Assembly: GCF_000721705.1 (NCBI RefSeq)
Contig: NZ_JOJL01000002.1
Coordinates: forward strand, 434,001-498,000
Reading direction: 5' to 3'
DNA length: 64,000 nt
Source: Actinoplanes subtropicus
GTDB taxonomy: Bacteria > Actinomycetota > Actinomycetes > Mycobacteriales > Micromonosporaceae
The notes under the pieces are model-generated. The model saw only the letters and a program-made list of their open reading frames with translations, did no database searches and was not told where the DNA came from. Each line of letters starts with the position of its first letter. Positions within the stretch are counted from its first letter, which is position 1. This document shows, piece after piece, positions 46,309 to 54,963 of the stretch. The position numbers and the translations under genes are program-made.

Positions 46309-46925
46309 GGTCACCGTCTCCGTCGTGCTCGGGCGCCGACGCGATCGGCGCCCGAACGAGGACAACTCCTGGTGGCAGAAGCAGGAGGGCCCCCTCGACG
46401 ACTCGCTTGCCTGCCGAACCTGGGTTGTGGCGCTGACGCTCTTCGCCCGGGCGCAGGTGGTTCAGGCGTCCATCGCGCGGATGAACGAAATCCTCACCCA
46501 CCTCACCGAGTACCAATTCGCGACCGTTGTCACTGCTGTTCGGCGATACACAACCCATGCCGCGCCGCGTCGTCTCGACCTGTATGCCCCGTTGCACAGC
46601 CGGACCATGGCTCCGGCGGCACGCACCGCACTGCTCCTACATTTGGCTGCGTTCGACGCGACCCGACCTGAGCTGGACGCCTCGTCGGTGAATCCCTCGG
46701 TGAGCTCCTCACGATCAGTCCCGACGTGACTCTTGTGGGGCGGAATTTAATATTGAGGCTTCTGGGATCCCCGAGAGTCTTGGGATCAGCTTTGATGCCG
46801 TGCCGTACCGAGAACACACGGCCCGCCCTGTTTCTGCCAGCCTGTCCGTTCCTATTCTTGTCGGACCCGCCATTTATCGTCGGCTCGAAAGTGCATGGTT
46901 CATTTCGAGTGACGGGGAGGAGAGT
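46309..46925. other. no supported gene
   Basis: A plus-strand frame at 46325-46729 is open but shows no ribosome binding site or family features. Debris between the propeller gene and the DUF262 remnant. Confidence 0.35.
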
Positions 46926-47574
46926 GCAGGAAAAGCCGAAGGCGTTCCGGGTGGAGTCGTTGTTGCAGATGGGGTCGTAGGGCGTGCTGGATGTTCCTGA
47001 GATCCAGCGGCTGTTCAGCCGGGGCAGTAAATGGTGTGCGGAGCTGTTGGATTCGCTGCATCGTGGTATCTCGCTGAGTGCGTCGCTGTGCTGGCAGCTG
47101 GAAGAGCGTAAGCGGCCGAAGGCAGGTAGGTATCGCGGCAGTTCTTCGACGGGCACGCTCATCGTGGACGGGCAGCACCGGGTTACGGGTCTGTTTGCGG
47201 CGCTGGCGGGGTTCAATCGGCGAGCCAGCCGGGAAGGCCTTCAGCAAGGGTGAGGATTGGTCGATCCCGGTCGCGGTGACGATCATCCGGATCGTCGGGC
47301 CGGCCCGTAGCAGGCAGATCCGGTGGCGGCCCGCCGCGTGGATTCCGAGCAGGAAATGGGCGAGTACGGAGCCGGCGAAGGTGACACCGGCCAGGTCGAT
47401 GAGCACGGTGCGTGGCAGCACCTCTTGGATGCGGTCGACGGCCTGGTGGAGCGTCAGCGCCGAGCCCAGGTCCACGGCACCGATGAGACGAATCCGGATC
47501 GCGTCCTCGTCCGGAAGGACCCGGACCGACACCACGCACGATCTGCCGATATCGCAGCCACGGCTTCCACCCAT
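46900..47574 (-). CDS. STAS-domain protein with a replaced C-terminus
   Basis: A frame of 224 residues. The first about 120 are a STAS domain (RIRLIGAVDLGSALTLHQAV, VLIDLAGVTFAGSVLAHFL, with Ser in the AGSV loop). After TATGIDQ the sequence runs into antisense of the DUF262 remnant, so the last about 105 residues are not family-like and the natural end has been lost. The STAS fold may still be functional. Start uncertain (ATG 47574 without a ribosome binding site). Confidence 0.55.
   Translation of the reverse strand: MGGSRGCDIGRSCVVSVRVLPDEDAIRIRLIGAVDLGSALTLHQAVDRIQEVLPRTVLIDLAGVTFAGSVLAHFLLGIHAAGRHRICLLRAGPTIRMIVTATGIDQSSPLLKAFPAGSPIEPRQRRKQTRNPVLPVHDERARRRTAAIPTCLRPLTLFQLPAQRRTQRDTTMQRIQQLRTPFTAPAEQPLDLRNIQHALRPHLQQRLHPERLRLFLHSPPRHSK
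46926..47218 (+). pseudogene. DUF262 (GmrSD-like) N-terminal remnant
   Basis: One frame reads QEKPKAFRVESLLQMGS, a stop codon at 46978, then VLDVPEIQRLFSRGSKWCAE, LLDSLHRGISLS and the DUF262 motif LIVDGQHRVTGLFAALAGF. DUF262 proteins include the GmrS part of modification-dependent restriction. The gene has an internal stop and is cut off by the STAS gene on the other strand. Confidence 0.7.
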
Positions 47575-47826
47575 TGAGCAGCGTAGAGGCGGGTGAAGCT
47601 GCCGTGGTCCGGGGCAGCGACGGTCATCCGACCGTTTCGCCGGTCCAGAACGCGCCCGTGGTCGGCGCCACCGGCCGCGTCACCAAGGCCGTCATTTTCG
47701 CCGACCGGGCAGCAAGACGCCGGCCGTTGCCGTGAGGAACGGCGAGCTCCACCGCTAGACTCGACGTATCAGACACGCCGCTGCCCTGGTCCTCGGCAGT
47801 TCACCGGATCAGGAGATCGTGTGGCC

Positions 47827-47871
47827 ATGAACATTCACCCGTATCGCGTATCGGCTGTCGGCCGTGGATGA
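47827..47871 (+). CDS. 14-residue leader peptide overlapping a GAF-ANTAR gene
   Basis: ATG 47827 encodes MNIHPYRVSAVGRG then stop, with AGGAGATCGT upstream. It overlaps the GTG start of the next gene by 8 bases. No ribosome binding site precedes the GTG itself, so coupling through this short peptide is plausible. Confidence 0.35.
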   Translation: MNIHPYRVSAVGRG

Positions 47872-48589
47872 GCCCGACGCCGCTGTGGCCAGGCTGGTCG
47901 CGGGCGAGTTGGCGCGGCCCGGCGACGGCTCGGGTGTAGTGGGTACGTTGCGGCGCTTGTGCAGCGCGGCCGGTCGGTCGCTGACCGCCTCCGGGGTCGG
48001 CGTGAGCGTGATCGCCGAAAGCGGGATGCGCGGCGTGGCGGCTGTGTCCGAGCCGGCCTATGAAGCCATCGAAGAGTTGCAGTTCACCCTGGGTGAGGGT
48101 CCTTGCCTGGACGCGTTCACGACCCGCCGGCCCGTACTCGTCCCGGACCTGGCCGACGCGGCGGCACAGCGCTGGCCTGGTTACGCGCCGGCGGCGCACA
48201 GCCGGGGAATGCGGGCGGTGTTCGCGTTCCCGCTGCAGATAGGCGCGGCGCGGCTCGGGGTCCTCGACGTGTTCCGAATCCGCCCGGGTGAGTTGTCGAG
48301 CGAGCAGTTGCGGCTCGCGTTGAGCTTCGCCGACGTCGCGGTCTCGACGTTGCTCGACGGTCAGGAACACGCGATCCCGGGAGCGATCGCCGACGGCCTC
48401 GATGACGTGATGGAGCACCGCGCGGAAGTGTTCCAGGCGCAAGGAATGGTGGCCGTGCAACTGGGCGTCTCGTTGTCCGACGCGCTGGCGCGGCTGCGCG
48501 CGCACGCGTTCGCCATGGACCGGCCGCTGGCCGCGGTCGCCCGCGACGTCGTGGCGCGTAGGCTCAGCTTCGACGGCGGGCCCTCGTGA
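47864..48589 (+). CDS. GAF-ANTAR RNA-binding regulator
   Basis: A 241-residue protein with a GAF sensory domain (about 25-160; VSEPAYEAIEELQFTLGEGP, FAFPLQIGAARLGVLDVF). At the C-terminus is an ANTAR domain (about 175-230; EVFQAQGMVAVQLGVSLSDA, LARLRAHAFAMDRPLAAVA), which in characterised proteins binds paired hairpins and acts as an antiterminator. The GTG start at 47864 overlaps a leader peptide. No obvious RNA target is next to it. Confidence 0.9.
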   Translation: MDEPDAAVARLVAGELARPGDGSGVVGTLRRLCSAAGRSLTASGVGVSVIAESGMRGVAAVSEPAYEAIEELQFTLGEGPCLDAFTTRRPVLVPDLADAAAQRWPGYAPAAHSRGMRAVFAFPLQIGAARLGVLDVFRIRPGELSSEQLRLALSFADVAVSTLLDGQEHAIPGAIADGLDDVMEHRAEVFQAQGMVAVQLGVSLSDALARLRAHAFAMDRPLAAVARDVVARRLSFDGGPS

Positions 48590-48694
48590 CGCCCGGCGCG
48601 GAGGGCGGTCGCGCCGCGTCGGGCCTTGCCTGTCAATGCCATCGGCACAGGGATGCCGCCCCGCGCCGCGCGATCAACTCGGCGGGAGAAGCCG

Positions 48695-48931
48695 TCAGGG
48701 CCAGTTCTGACGAAGGTGTCGTCTCCGTAGCCCCCGGGGCTCACCTGGTGCTCGACGAGACCGAAAGACGCAGCCGCTTTCCGTTTCCTCCACCAGGAAT
48801 CCGTCGGGTTCTCCTTCGCCGCGCAGCATCGCGTCGTACAGCTGCGCGTTGGTGGTATCAAGTTTTCCGCCCGCGCGCTCGATGAGAACGATCAGAACAG
48901 CTCGCAGATTCACATCGCTGAGATAGCGCAA
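48695..48931 (-). CDS. small hypothetical protein
   Basis: A 78-residue protein from TTG 48931 with GGAAAGGA 6 bases upstream. The first about 55 residues (LSDVNLRAVLIVLIERAGGK, LDTTNAQLYDAML) look like an ordered helical protein; the Arg-rich end may be read-through of a lost stop. Family unknown. Confidence 0.5.
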   Translation of the reverse strand: MRYLSDVNLRAVLIVLIERAGGKLDTTNAQLYDAMLRGEGEPDGFLVEETESGCVFRSRRAPGEPRGLRRRHLRQNWP

Positions 48932-48964
48932 CAGACATCCTTTCCTGTCGGAGGTTCATCGGGA

Positions 48965-49620
48965 GGCCACGCCGACCTGTATTTTCCGGCCAGGAAGATC
49001 TGGTCGACCGGCAGACGCGTACTGCACGGGTGTACACCGGACGCGAATGCCGGCCCAGGCGCACCACCAGGTAAGGATGGCCGTGCCCATGGAAAACGCG
49101 GAGCAGCACGGCCCGAGCGGCCGGCCGGTCGACCGGCGCGCTGAACCGCAGCACAGGTACCTGCCGCCGCGTCGCGGCCAGCCACGCCGCCGCGAGCGCC
49201 TCTCCGGCGCGCAACCAGTCCAACCGCTTGTCGCCGGGACCGTACAGCACAGCGAACGTCGCCGCCCGCCGATGCGGATCTTGCTGCCGGGCCGGCCGCC
49301 GATACGCACCGCCAGCCCGGCCGCGGCCGGCCCACCGTGCCATCTCCCCGTACCATTGGGCCTCGTCCGGCTCGCGACCGTCCGCCGGATCGGCCGCGAG
49401 GACGAGTCTCAGGATCTCGTCCGAGCGCAGTACGTGCAGGTGCCCACCTTCGAATTCGACGGCCGTCCGGAGCGCGCCCAGATCCGCCGGACCGAGCGGA
49501 TCGCGGTGACGGGCCGCCGATCGGTGTGCCGCAGCCCCACGCTCTGCGCCGCGTCGACAGCCTGCCGGCTGACGCCGATCGCCGCAGTTTCGTCACCATT
49601 CGAAGCCGTCGGCTTCGGCC
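48965..49620 (-). pseudogene. Acg-type nitroreductase remnant
   Basis: Pieces of an Acg-like nitroreductase lie in two frames. LRHTDRRPV is in one; AVEFEGGHLHVLRSDEIL, then VLYGPGDKRLDWLRAGEALA and GHGHPYLVVRLG, are in another. There is a frameshift near 49500. The N-terminal flavin-binding half and proper C-terminus are missing. Acg proteins are DosR-type hypoxia genes in mycobacteria; this copy is dead. Confidence 0.7.
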
Positions 49621-49639
49621 GTGGTTTACGAAATTTCTG

Positions 49640-49727
49640 TGCCACGGTGGCGGCATTACGGTTTTGATTTCCGTGGACGTTTCCAGCGCCTCATGGGTGT
49701 CTCAACCATGCGTGCGCCTTTCGTTTT
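49640..49727 (+). promoter_or_regulatory. cold-shock leader element, copy 3
   Basis: It contains a 30-base stretch (49661-49690) identical to copy 1 except for one base, then a hairpin: outer GCGC/GCGC 49686-49689 with 49714-49717, inner 49693-49699 with 49703-49709 with one mismatch. The T-rich tail is weaker (CTTTCGTTTT). The -10-like region is less good (TGCCACGGT). Confidence 0.55.
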
Positions 49728-49829
49728 CCGTTGCGGGATCACCGTTCACGATCAACGCGGTGGGATTGGGAAGTCCGCTCGATACGGACTTGAGCAGCCC
49801 GCTGAGGAGCAAACACCGCTACCGGTAGA

Positions 49830-50021
49830 GTGAAATGGTTCAACGCCGACAAGGGCTTTGGCTTCCTCAGCCAGGACGACGGTGGGCCAGACGTTTCCGC
49901 CCACTTCTCCGCCATCTCGGTGAGTGGCTTCCGAAGCCTCGACGAGAACCAGCAGCGCGTGGAATTCGATGTCACCCCGGGGCAGAAGGGCCCGCAGGCG
50001 GAGAACATTCGCCCGCTCTGA
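49830..50021 (+). CDS. damaged CspA-family gene (copy 3)
   Basis: A frame of 63 residues from GTG 49830. At the position of the normal ATG (49815) the sequence reads ACC GCT ACC GGT AGA GTG, so the start codon is lost. RNP2 reads DVSAHF in place of DVFAHF, removing a key aromatic, and one extra Gln is inserted (ENQQRVEF). RNP1 (KGFGFL) survives. A GAGGAGC ribosome binding site remains at the old distance. Translation from GTG, if any, would lack the first strand. Confidence 0.6.
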   Translation: MKWFNADKGFGFLSQDDGGPDVSAHFSAISVSGFRSLDENQQRVEFDVTPGQKGPQAENIRPL

Positions 50022-50033
50022 CCCAGACCTGTC

Positions 50034-50075
50034 GAACGGCGACCCGACTGGTTCAGCGGGGCGCCGTTCGGCATG
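50034..50075 (+). terminator. terminator after csp copy 3
   Basis: Stem GAACGGCGACCCG / CGGGGCGCCGTTC with mismatches and the same ACTGGTTCAG-type loop as the terminator after copy 1. The decay of the stem parallels that of the gene. Confidence 0.6.
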
Positions 50076-50383
50076 TCGACACCGGACTTCCGGCTGTCGT
50101 GACCGGCATCGCCACGAGGAAATCGGTCGGCGTCGCCGGGGCCGCCCAGTGAGCGTCGGCGCTGACCAAGCCACGCGCGACGTGGCCCGCGTGCCGTAGA
50201 CCACCAGGGCGCGTACGGTGGATAGTGAACGATGGCTCCGTCATCGGTGCCGGCCCCCGGCCGGCGTGCGCGGCGCGGTACCCTCCGGCTGTCGCGCTTT
50301 CACCGGCCTCGGTGGACCTCGTCTCGCCCTTGTCTCAGGGCCGGACCCGCGCCTGCGTTGGTCCCGGACGACAGGAACACCCC

Positions 50384-50833
50384 GTGGCATCAATGAGTTA
50401 TCCGCCGGAACCACCTGCCTCGTCGGATCCGCCTCGGGTGCTGCCCGAGCCGGTCCGAGTCCCCCGTCCGCTGCTCAACGGCAGTTGGTGGCCACGCTCG
50501 ACCGACCTCGGTGTGGAGCTGTCCGTTTTGCTTCCCGCCCTCGACCAGGTCCGGGGCCCGGTGAAACGGCTCCTGCTCGGCGTGGGCGGCTGGAAAGCCC
50601 GGCCCAGCCGGATCAACGCCCGCGACCGTACCGTCAGCATCGGCTACGCGGCCGGCCAGTCCTCGGCGATGATCAAAGTGTTCTGTGTGGACGGCGGTTC
50701 CTTCACCATGCGCGTCGCTTTGCCCGGGTCGGCTTCGGGCGTGCCGGATCCGCCGGACGACGGCCCCGGCGAGGCGATATGGGAGGACGAGGGCGGTGGC
50801 CTCCGCTTGCTGCGGAGCCAGGCCGTCCGATGA
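50384..50833 (+). CDS. DUF5994-like protein
   Basis: A 149-residue protein with the pattern LNGSWWPRSTDLGVELSVLL, then GGWKARPSRIN and DRTVSIGYAAG. This matches my memory of actinobacterial DUF5994 proteins (conserved W-W-P-R-S-x-D-L). Function unknown; no signal peptide. GTG 50384 has AGGAAC 7 bases upstream; ATG 50393 is an alternative start. Confidence 0.7.
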   Translation: MASMSYPPEPPASSDPPRVLPEPVRVPRPLLNGSWWPRSTDLGVELSVLLPALDQVRGPVKRLLLGVGGWKARPSRINARDRTVSIGYAAGQSSAMIKVFCVDGGSFTMRVALPGSASGVPDPPDDGPGEAIWEDEGGGLRLLRSQAVR

Positions 50834-50886
50834 CTGTGTCAGCTGAGCGCGAAATGTCGGCAGAGACCCTGGCGATTTCCAAATAA

Positions 50887-51174
50887 TCAGAAAGGCGGCG
50901 CGCCCTCGCCCATCAGCGCCAGGGTGACGCCACCCTTGCCGGTCTTGAGGCTCTGCACCACAACCTGGCCCGACCTACCGTCGGGCAGTTCCAAGGTGAA
51001 AGTCTTGCCGACCGCGTTCCGGGGGCGGTCGCCGGCGTCGTTGGCCGGTCGGAAGTCGGCCGCCCACGGCGCGACGCCGCCCTTGCGAGCGGGCTCGGTG
51101 AACAGCGCGACCGTACCCCGAGTCCTGGTTCCATCCGAGGAGAGAAGCGTTGAGGCACTGCGAAAAGTCGGCAT
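50887..51174 (-). CDS. small conserved hypothetical protein (paralog of 29435-29713)
   Basis: A 95-residue beta-rich protein ending GEGAPPF. It shares T-L-L-S-S-D-G-T-R, W-A-A-D-F-R-P, LELPDGRSGQVVV and the final G-x-G-x-P-F with the 29435 gene. Unknown function. Start ATG 51174; longer frames to 51354 are possible but their extra residues are not shared with the paralog. Confidence 0.7.
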   Translation of the reverse strand: MPTFRSASTLLSSDGTRTRGTVALFTEPARKGGVAPWAADFRPANDAGDRPRNAVGKTFTLELPDGRSGQVVVQSLKTGKGGVTLALMGEGAPPF

Positions 51175-51379
51175 TGCAGCAAGGCTATCGCGGAACGCGC
51201 ACGTTCGCTCGCTCCCGTTGTGCCGTACTTCTCGATCATCTTTCGAGCCGGAATGAGCGTAGGCTCGGCCTGCCGAATCGACCTCACGAACGCCACGCGC
51301 CCCTTTTCCCATCGCCGGAAGGCCGCGATCAGCGGATACGTTGCCGCACTCCACCGACCCGTTTCAGGGAGGTTCGATC

Positions 51380-51514
51380 ATGTCCAAGGACTCGAGGACC
51401 AAGGCGAACATCAAGAAGAAGGGCAAGACGATCAAAGAGAAGCAGACGGCGAAGCGCTTGAGGCGCGACAAGGAGAACGGTCACAACTCGAACATCCCGC
51501 CCACCGGGCACTGA
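51380..51514 (+). CDS. 44-residue basic protein
   Basis: MSKDSRTKANIKKKGKTIKE, then KQTAKRLRRDKENGHNSNIP and PTGH. Lys/Arg-rich with a polar tail; it looks helical and nucleic-acid-binding. AGGGAGG lies 9 bases before the ATG at 51380, a strong sign of real translation. I do not know a function for this type of protein. Confidence 0.75.
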   Translation: MSKDSRTKANIKKKGKTIKEKQTAKRLRRDKENGHNSNIPPTGH

Positions 51515-51670
51515 CCGGGGTCCAGGGCTTCGCTCGCCGCCGGCGTCGAGCGTGCCGGTTCACCTGCCAGGCCGGCGGACCACCTGGCCGGCCGGTCCCA
51601 GGATGCGCTGCCGGCATTCGCGAATGCCGGCTGTTGCTTCAGCCGCCCGGCCGGCGGGTATACCATCCAC

Positions 51671-52579
51671 GTGACGGCTCAGCGTTCCGTGCGGTGGATC
51701 GAGGGCGCCGTACGGCGGTTGCGTCGCCGGGTCGGTTGGGTCGATCATCTGATCCGGGCCGGGATCCGTTACGACGAGGCCGACGGTGGCCGGCTTGCTG
51801 CCGCGGTGACCTACTACGCCTTTTTCGCCACCTTCGCGCTGGGGTTGCTGGGCGTCGCGATCTTCGGATTCCTCCTCGACGACCCGGCGGTGCTCCAGTC
51901 GGTCCAGCGTTACGTCGCCGAGGATCTGCCGCACCTTGACGTGCAGGCGCTGCGCAATGCCCGGGGCGCGGTCGGCGTCATCGCGTTCGTCGGCTTGCCC
52001 ATCACCGGGTGGTTCTGGGTGGACGCGTTGCGCTCGTCGATCCGCCGGATCTGGCACCTCGGCGAATATCCGGGCAGTCTCGTCATCCGGGTGCTGCTGG
52101 ACCTCCTTGTGCTGGCCGGGCTGGGGCTGCTGCTGATCGCTTCGCTGGCGGTGGCGTACGCGACCAACGTGGCTGCGAACCGCTTGGTCGACGTGGCGAA
52201 CACCGGCGGCAGCCTCTCGCGGTGGCTGCTCAGCTCCGTCGGCCTGCTGGTGGGCCTCGGCTTGAACACGGTTCTCGCGTGCGGCGCGCTGACCGGACTT
52301 CCCCGCGTACGGATGCCGCTGCGTCGCCTGCTCGGCCCGGCGGCGCTGGTCGCGATCGGCTTGGAGCTGCTCAAGACCCTCGGCCGGCTGTATGTGCGGC
52401 ACACTGAGGCCAATCCGACCTATCAGGTCGTCGCCGGCTCGGTCGGACTGCTCGTCTTTCTGAACGCGATCAATCAGTTGCTGCTGTTCGCCGCGGCGCT
52501 CACGGCGACGAGCACGGCCGGGCATCCGTCCGATCTCGCCGCCGAAGGCGAGGACCGTAGTCCGGCCGAGACCGGGTGA
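51671..52579 (+). CDS. YihY/BrkB-family inner-membrane protein
   Basis: A 302-residue membrane protein with about six transmembrane helices and the family motifs RLAAAVTYYAFFATFALGLL, GWFWVDALRSSIRRIW and TEANPTYQVVAGSVGLLVFL. The family was once called ribonuclease BN by mistake; its role is unclear. GTG start at 51671. It is followed, about 185 bases on, by a transporter gene in the same direction. Confidence 0.9.
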   Translation: MTAQRSVRWIEGAVRRLRRRVGWVDHLIRAGIRYDEADGGRLAAAVTYYAFFATFALGLLGVAIFGFLLDDPAVLQSVQRYVAEDLPHLDVQALRNARGAVGVIAFVGLPITGWFWVDALRSSIRRIWHLGEYPGSLVIRVLLDLLVLAGLGLLLIASLAVAYATNVAANRLVDVANTGGSLSRWLLSSVGLLVGLGLNTVLACGALTGLPRVRMPLRRLLGPAALVAIGLELLKTLGRLYVRHTEANPTYQVVAGSVGLLVFLNAINQLLLFAAALTATSTAGHPSDLAAEGEDRSPAETG

Positions 52580-52764
52580 GCGCCACGGTTTGCGCCATCC
52601 TGGGTGGGGTATCCGCGTACCTGCGTTCCCGATGCCGGGGCTGCCGTGATGGCGGCTCGCGGCTGCCGCCCGGACCCTGCGGCCCCGTTTCCCCCACCGC
52701 TGCCGTCCGCGCGACCCTCTAGGAACTGTCACCTGCGCCGGGCGGCAAGAAGCGAGGAGCCACC

Positions 52765-54132
52765 ATGCCCCTGGTTTGGGTCGACACCGCTCAGCAACGG
52801 GCGCGAGCACGACTGGCGGCCGCCCGGAGCGGCCTGACACCGCCGCCGTTCGTCGCCGGCCCGGAGCTCGGCGAGGCGGCTTCCCGGCTGATGGTCGTGG
52901 AGCGGAGTCCGTCCGTCGACGACGGGCTTCCCCGTGGTGTGCGTACGGCCGGCGCCTGGTCGTGGCGGCTCATCTTGTTCGTCGCGGCCGCCTATCTGCT
53001 GATCCGGGTCGTCGGCGTGCTGAGGGTGGTGGTGATCCCGGTCGTGGTCGCGTTGCTGCTGGCCGCGATGCTCGAGCCGATCGCCGCCGCGCTGCGCAGA
53101 CGCGGTGTGAACCGCTCGCTCGCGGCCGGGCTGGTGCTGGTCACCGGCCTGGTCGCGGTGTTCGGCGGGCTCACGTTGATCGTGCAGACGTTTCTCTTCC
53201 AACTCGACGATCTGAGCGCTCAGGTCGCCGACGGTCTCGACGAGGTGCAGAACTGGCTCGTGCGGGGCCCGATGCACCTGTCGCAGACCCAGCTCAGCGA
53301 TGGCCTCGATCGTCTGCAGAAGTCCATCACCGACAACCAGAGCGCGCTCACCTCGGGCGCGCTGAGCACCGCGGCCACTCTCGGCGAGGTCGTCGCCGGC
53401 TTCTTCCTGGTGCTGTTCACGCTCTTCTTCTACCTGCGCGACGGCGGTCAGATCTGGTCGTTCGTGTGCCGGCTGCTCCCGCACGGAGCCCGCATCCCGG
53501 TCGCCCGGGCCGGGCACTACTCCTGGCACACCCTGGTCTCCTACGTGCGTGCCACCGTGCTGGTGGCCTTCGTCGACGCCGCCGGGATCGGCATCGGGCT
53601 GGCGGTGCTCCGGGTCCCGCTCGCGCTGCCGCTGGCCGCGCTGGTCTTCCTCGGCGCGTTCATCCCGGTCGTCGGCGCCACCCTCACCGGCGCGATCGCC
53701 GTCCTGGTCGCCCTCGTAACCGTCGGACCGGTCAAGGCACTGATCGTGCTCGGCGTCGTCATCGCGGTGCAACAACTCGAGGGGCACGTCCTGCAGCCAC
53801 TGATCATGGGCCGGGCCGTGGCGCTGCACCCCCTGGCCGTCATCCTGTCCATCGCGACCGGCGTCGTGGTCGCCGGCATCGTCGGCGGACTGGTCGCCGT
53901 CCCGCTGCTCGCCGTGCTCAACACCGCCATCCGTTATCTGTCCAGCCACCCGGGCGGCGAACCCACCCCGGATCGGGAGCCGCCGGGCACCCGGCCCGCC
54001 GACGAGCCGGACGATCCGGCCGGCTCCGGGGCCGCCGGACATGCGGCGTCGGCAGTCCCGCCGGCGGAAACCTCGCTGAACTCGAACGATGATCATCCCG
54101 CAGTCACACCACGTGCCGGGTCCGACCGGTGA
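52765..54132 (+). CDS. AI-2E-family (PerM/TqsA) transporter
   Basis: A 455-residue membrane protein with about eight transmembrane helices. The family core is LRVVVIPVVVALLLAAMLEP, FFLVLFTLFFYLRDGGQIW, PLAALVFLGAFIPVVGATLT and IAVQQLEGHVLQPLIMGRAV. Members export small molecules or exchange Na+/H+; substrate unknown. The first about 60 residues and last about 70 are hydrophilic extensions. GCGAGGAG precedes the ATG. Confidence 0.92.
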   Translation: MPLVWVDTAQQRARARLAAARSGLTPPPFVAGPELGEAASRLMVVERSPSVDDGLPRGVRTAGAWSWRLILFVAAAYLLIRVVGVLRVVVIPVVVALLLAAMLEPIAAALRRRGVNRSLAAGLVLVTGLVAVFGGLTLIVQTFLFQLDDLSAQVADGLDEVQNWLVRGPMHLSQTQLSDGLDRLQKSITDNQSALTSGALSTAATLGEVVAGFFLVLFTLFFYLRDGGQIWSFVCRLLPHGARIPVARAGHYSWHTLVSYVRATVLVAFVDAAGIGIGLAVLRVPLALPLAALVFLGAFIPVVGATLTGAIAVLVALVTVGPVKALIVLGVVIAVQQLEGHVLQPLIMGRAVALHPLAVILSIATGVVVAGIVGGLVAVPLLAVLNTAIRYLSSHPGGEPTPDREPPGTRPADEPDDPAGSGAAGHAASAVPPAETSLNSNDDHPAVTPRAGSDR

Positions 54133-54189
54133 CTCGCACGCTTCGCTCGCGATAAGTCGGATGAGTTTTCCCTGCTGCGGCCCCGGCCT

Positions 54190-54774
54190 TCAGCGCGGTG
54201 GCACCAGCCGGAGGCGGTGGGGAAGGAAGACCGCGCCCGGTAGCGGGGTGGAGCGGTACGCCGAAAATGTCTCGTTCTGCAACAGGCCGGCGGTGGCGAC
54301 GTCGGCAAGCATCCGGCCGAGCAGCTGTTCGCCGTAGGGCAGGGCCTCGCCGGTGGACCTGAACAGGTTGAGCACCCCGATGATCTGGTGACCGTGGCGC
54401 ATGGTGATGGCGTGCGAGCCGCGGAACCCGGCGCTGTTCGCGGTCCGTGCGAGGTCCGCCCACCGGGACCCGTCCGGCTCGAACCGGTGGTGGGTGATGG
54501 CGTGCCCACGACGATAGGCGTCCACACAGGGTCCGTCGTTCCGGTCGAGCTCGTTCAGCTCGAGCCGCCGCGTCTCCTCGCCGGAGGTGGCCAGGAGACT
54601 CAGGCCGCCGTCGGCGCCGGCGAGCATCACTCCCGCGCCGGAGACGTCGAGCAGGTTCACGCAGTATCCGGTGAGCCGATCGAGAAAACCGGGGAGATGG
54701 AAGTCCTCCCCGCGGGTGTCGGCCAGCGAGGACAACGCCGCACCGACGGTTAGGACCGGTAGTGGGGCGGTCAT
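54190..54774 (-). CDS. GAF-domain protein lacking its ANTAR domain
   Basis: A 194-residue protein. The GAF domain (about 20-160; LLDVSGAGVMLAGADGGLSL, DGPCVDAYRRGHAI, HGHQIIGVLNLFRSTGEAL) is close to that of GAF-ANTAR regulators. The chain then reaches LLQNETFSAYRSTP, where ANTAR should begin, and ends in unrelated residues. So the RNA-binding output is missing: a truncated gene or a sensor acting alone. Confidence 0.8.
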   Translation of the reverse strand: MTAPLPVLTVGAALSSLADTRGEDFHLPGFLDRLTGYCVNLLDVSGAGVMLAGADGGLSLLATSGEETRRLELNELDRNDGPCVDAYRRGHAITHHRFEPDGSRWADLARTANSAGFRGSHAITMRHGHQIIGVLNLFRSTGEALPYGEQLLGRMLADVATAGLLQNETFSAYRSTPLPGAVFLPHRLRLVPPR

Positions 54775-54963
54775 GACCGTGAATCCGGGTGGCGCACCGG
54801 CCGACCCCTGCTGGGCCCGCCCACGAAACTCCCCATGACGACTCCGATCACGTTAGTGTGACCGGGGTCTCGAGCCACGTCAGCATCCCAATTGTTCGCC
54901 GCGACCTGCCCGGCGGCAAGACGAGTTCTGTGCCATTCGGGCGCCGGTCATATGATCACCGGC

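Noticed and set aside
44100..46365. Long minus-strand frame opposite the LuxR fragment and the secreted propeller
   Set aside because: Only its far end (43882-44092) carries protein-like sequence, the ECF sigma tail; the rest is antisense.
46325..46729. 134-codon frame after the secreted propeller protein
   Set aside because: No start signal and no recognisable family; composition is typical of a random high-GC frame.
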